A stretch of DNA of 64,000 nucleotides from Brevundimonas diminuta 3F5N. GTDB taxonomy: Bacteria > Pseudomonadota > Alphaproteobacteria > Caulobacterales > Caulobacteraceae. Location: positions 1 through 64,000 of the forward strand of contig NZ_FUIE01000010.1 of the NCBI RefSeq assembly GCF_900163625.1. Direction: 5' to 3'. A program made the translations under genes and the position numbers. The first letter of the stretch is position 1; each line of letters starts with the position of its first letter. The notes beneath the pieces were generated by a model that worked only from the letters and a program-made list of their open reading frames with translations, was not told the origin of the DNA and made no database searches. Shown here in pieces: positions 63,282 to 64,000 of the stretch.

Positions 63282-64000
63282 ATGACCGCACCTCACCCTC
63301 GCGCCGCCATCATCCTCGCCGCCGGTCAGGGCACGCGCATGAAGTCGCCCCTGCCCAAGGTGCTGCACCCGGTCGGCGCGCGCGCCATGCTGGATCATGC
63401 CATCGACGCGGCCGAGGCCCTGGGCTGCGAGCGCATCGTCGTCGTGGTCGGCTCGCACTCGCCGGAAGTCCGCGCCCATGTCGAGAAACGTCTCGGCGCC
63501 GACAGCATCGCTGTTCAGGATCCGCCGCTGGGCACCGGCCACGCCGTGCGCGCCGCCGAGGCCGTGCTGGGCGACTTCATCGGTCAGGTGGTCGTCACCT
63601 ACGGCGATGTGCCCCTGCTGAAGGCCGCCGACATCGAGCCGGTGTTCGCCGCCCATGAAGGCGTCACCGTCATCGGCTTCGAGGCCCGCGATCCCGGCGC
63701 CTACGGCCGCCTGATCCTCGACGGCGACGCCCTGCTGGCCATCACCGAGGCCAAGGAGGCGTCAGCGGACGTGCTGGCGATCACCGCCTGCAACTCGGGC
63801 GTCATGGCCGCTCCGGTCGGCCTGCTGTTTGAGCTGTTGGCCGAGGTCACGAACGACAACGCCAAGGGCGAATACTATCTGACCGATGTGGTCGAGCTGG
63901 CCCGCAGGCGCGGCGCTCCGACCCGCGCCGTCTTCGCCGCCGAGGACTCGGTCATGGGCGTCAACGCCCAGTCCGAACTGGCCCAGGCCGAGGCCCTGTT
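63282..64000 (+). CDS. glmU: GlmU, N-terminal part (runs off the window)
   Basis: GlmU makes UDP-N-acetylglucosamine for peptidoglycan and LPS through its acetyltransferase and uridylyltransferase domains. About 239 residues of the N-terminal uridylyltransferase are present. [20 protein letters not shown] is the nucleotide-binding signature; [23 protein letters not shown] and [15 protein letters not shown] follow. The C-terminal left-handed beta-helix acetyltransferase domain lies outside the window. Confidence 0.95.
   Translation, partial: MTAPHPRAAIILAAGQGTRMKSPLPKVLHPVGARAMLDHAIDAAEALGCERIVVVVGSHSPEVRAHVEKRLGADSIAVQDPPLGTGHAVRAAEAVLGDFIGQVVVTYGDVPLLKAADIEPVFAAHEGVTVIGFEARDPGAYGRLILDGDALLAITEAKEASADVLAITACNSGVMAAPVGLLFELLAEVTNDNAKGEYYLTDVVELARRRGAPTRAVFAAEDSVMGVNAQSELAQAEAL

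Overview
The window is high-GC alphaproteobacterial chromosome. The holdfast export genes (hfsD, hfsA, hfsB, hfsE, hfsF and glycosyltransferases), a class I PHA synthase, an EcfG-type stress sigma factor, a duplicated cold-shock-domain protein and dispersed CCTTCTCCC-type repeats point to the Caulobacterales. Brevundimonas is the most likely genus, but that is an inference from gene content and repeat style.

Layout. 1-9.7 kb: rplM-rpsI, argC, phaC, recJ, two near-identical tRNA-Glu genes, a double cold-shock protein, a DUF192 protein and tRNA-Pro. 9.8-17.8 kb: a holdfast polysaccharide cluster with hfsD divergent from hfsA-hfsB, then hfsE-hfsF-two glycosyltransferases on the other strand. 17.84-24.72 kb: a small integrative element in tRNA-Ser(GCT), bounded by a 16-bp direct repeat. 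It carries a tyrosine integrase, an AlpA-like regulator, a Toprim primase, a DUF3987 ATPase and two AT-rich orphan genes. 24.7-31.5 kb: an SCP2 protein, an acyl-CoA dehydrogenase, an EcfG-type sigma factor, small stress proteins and a fused EgtB-EgtD ergothioneine enzyme.

31.5-47.7 kb: tig and clpP, separated by a tandem pair of secreted paralogues, then cytochrome b561, parE, a Wzy-like polymerase, LtrA, uvrD, small envelope and hypothetical genes, a drug/metabolite exporter and a mercaptopyruvate sulfurtransferase. 47.8-52.3 kb: a Kdo/heptose operon (kdsA-hldE-hldD-DUF3089). 52.3-60.1 kb: an HWE histidine kinase with a receiver-only response regulator, next to a polysaccharide locus with GH10 xylanase, BcsS-like protein, sugar epimerase, processive GT2 synthase and UDP-xylose synthase. 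60.4-64 kb: DUF2834, tRNA-Val, a dicarboxylate symporter, gph and the start of glmU.

Three themes link the genes. Envelope polysaccharides dominate: holdfast, LPS core and a proposed xylose polymer. A stress module is visible from promoters of the form GGAAC-N16/17-(C/G)GTT in front of the sigma factor and three small genes. The 6.8-kb element is the only clear accessory region. The most novel reading is the 54.3-60.1 kb locus, which looks like a cellulose-synthase-style system rewired for a xylose-containing polymer. That function is inferred, not shown.
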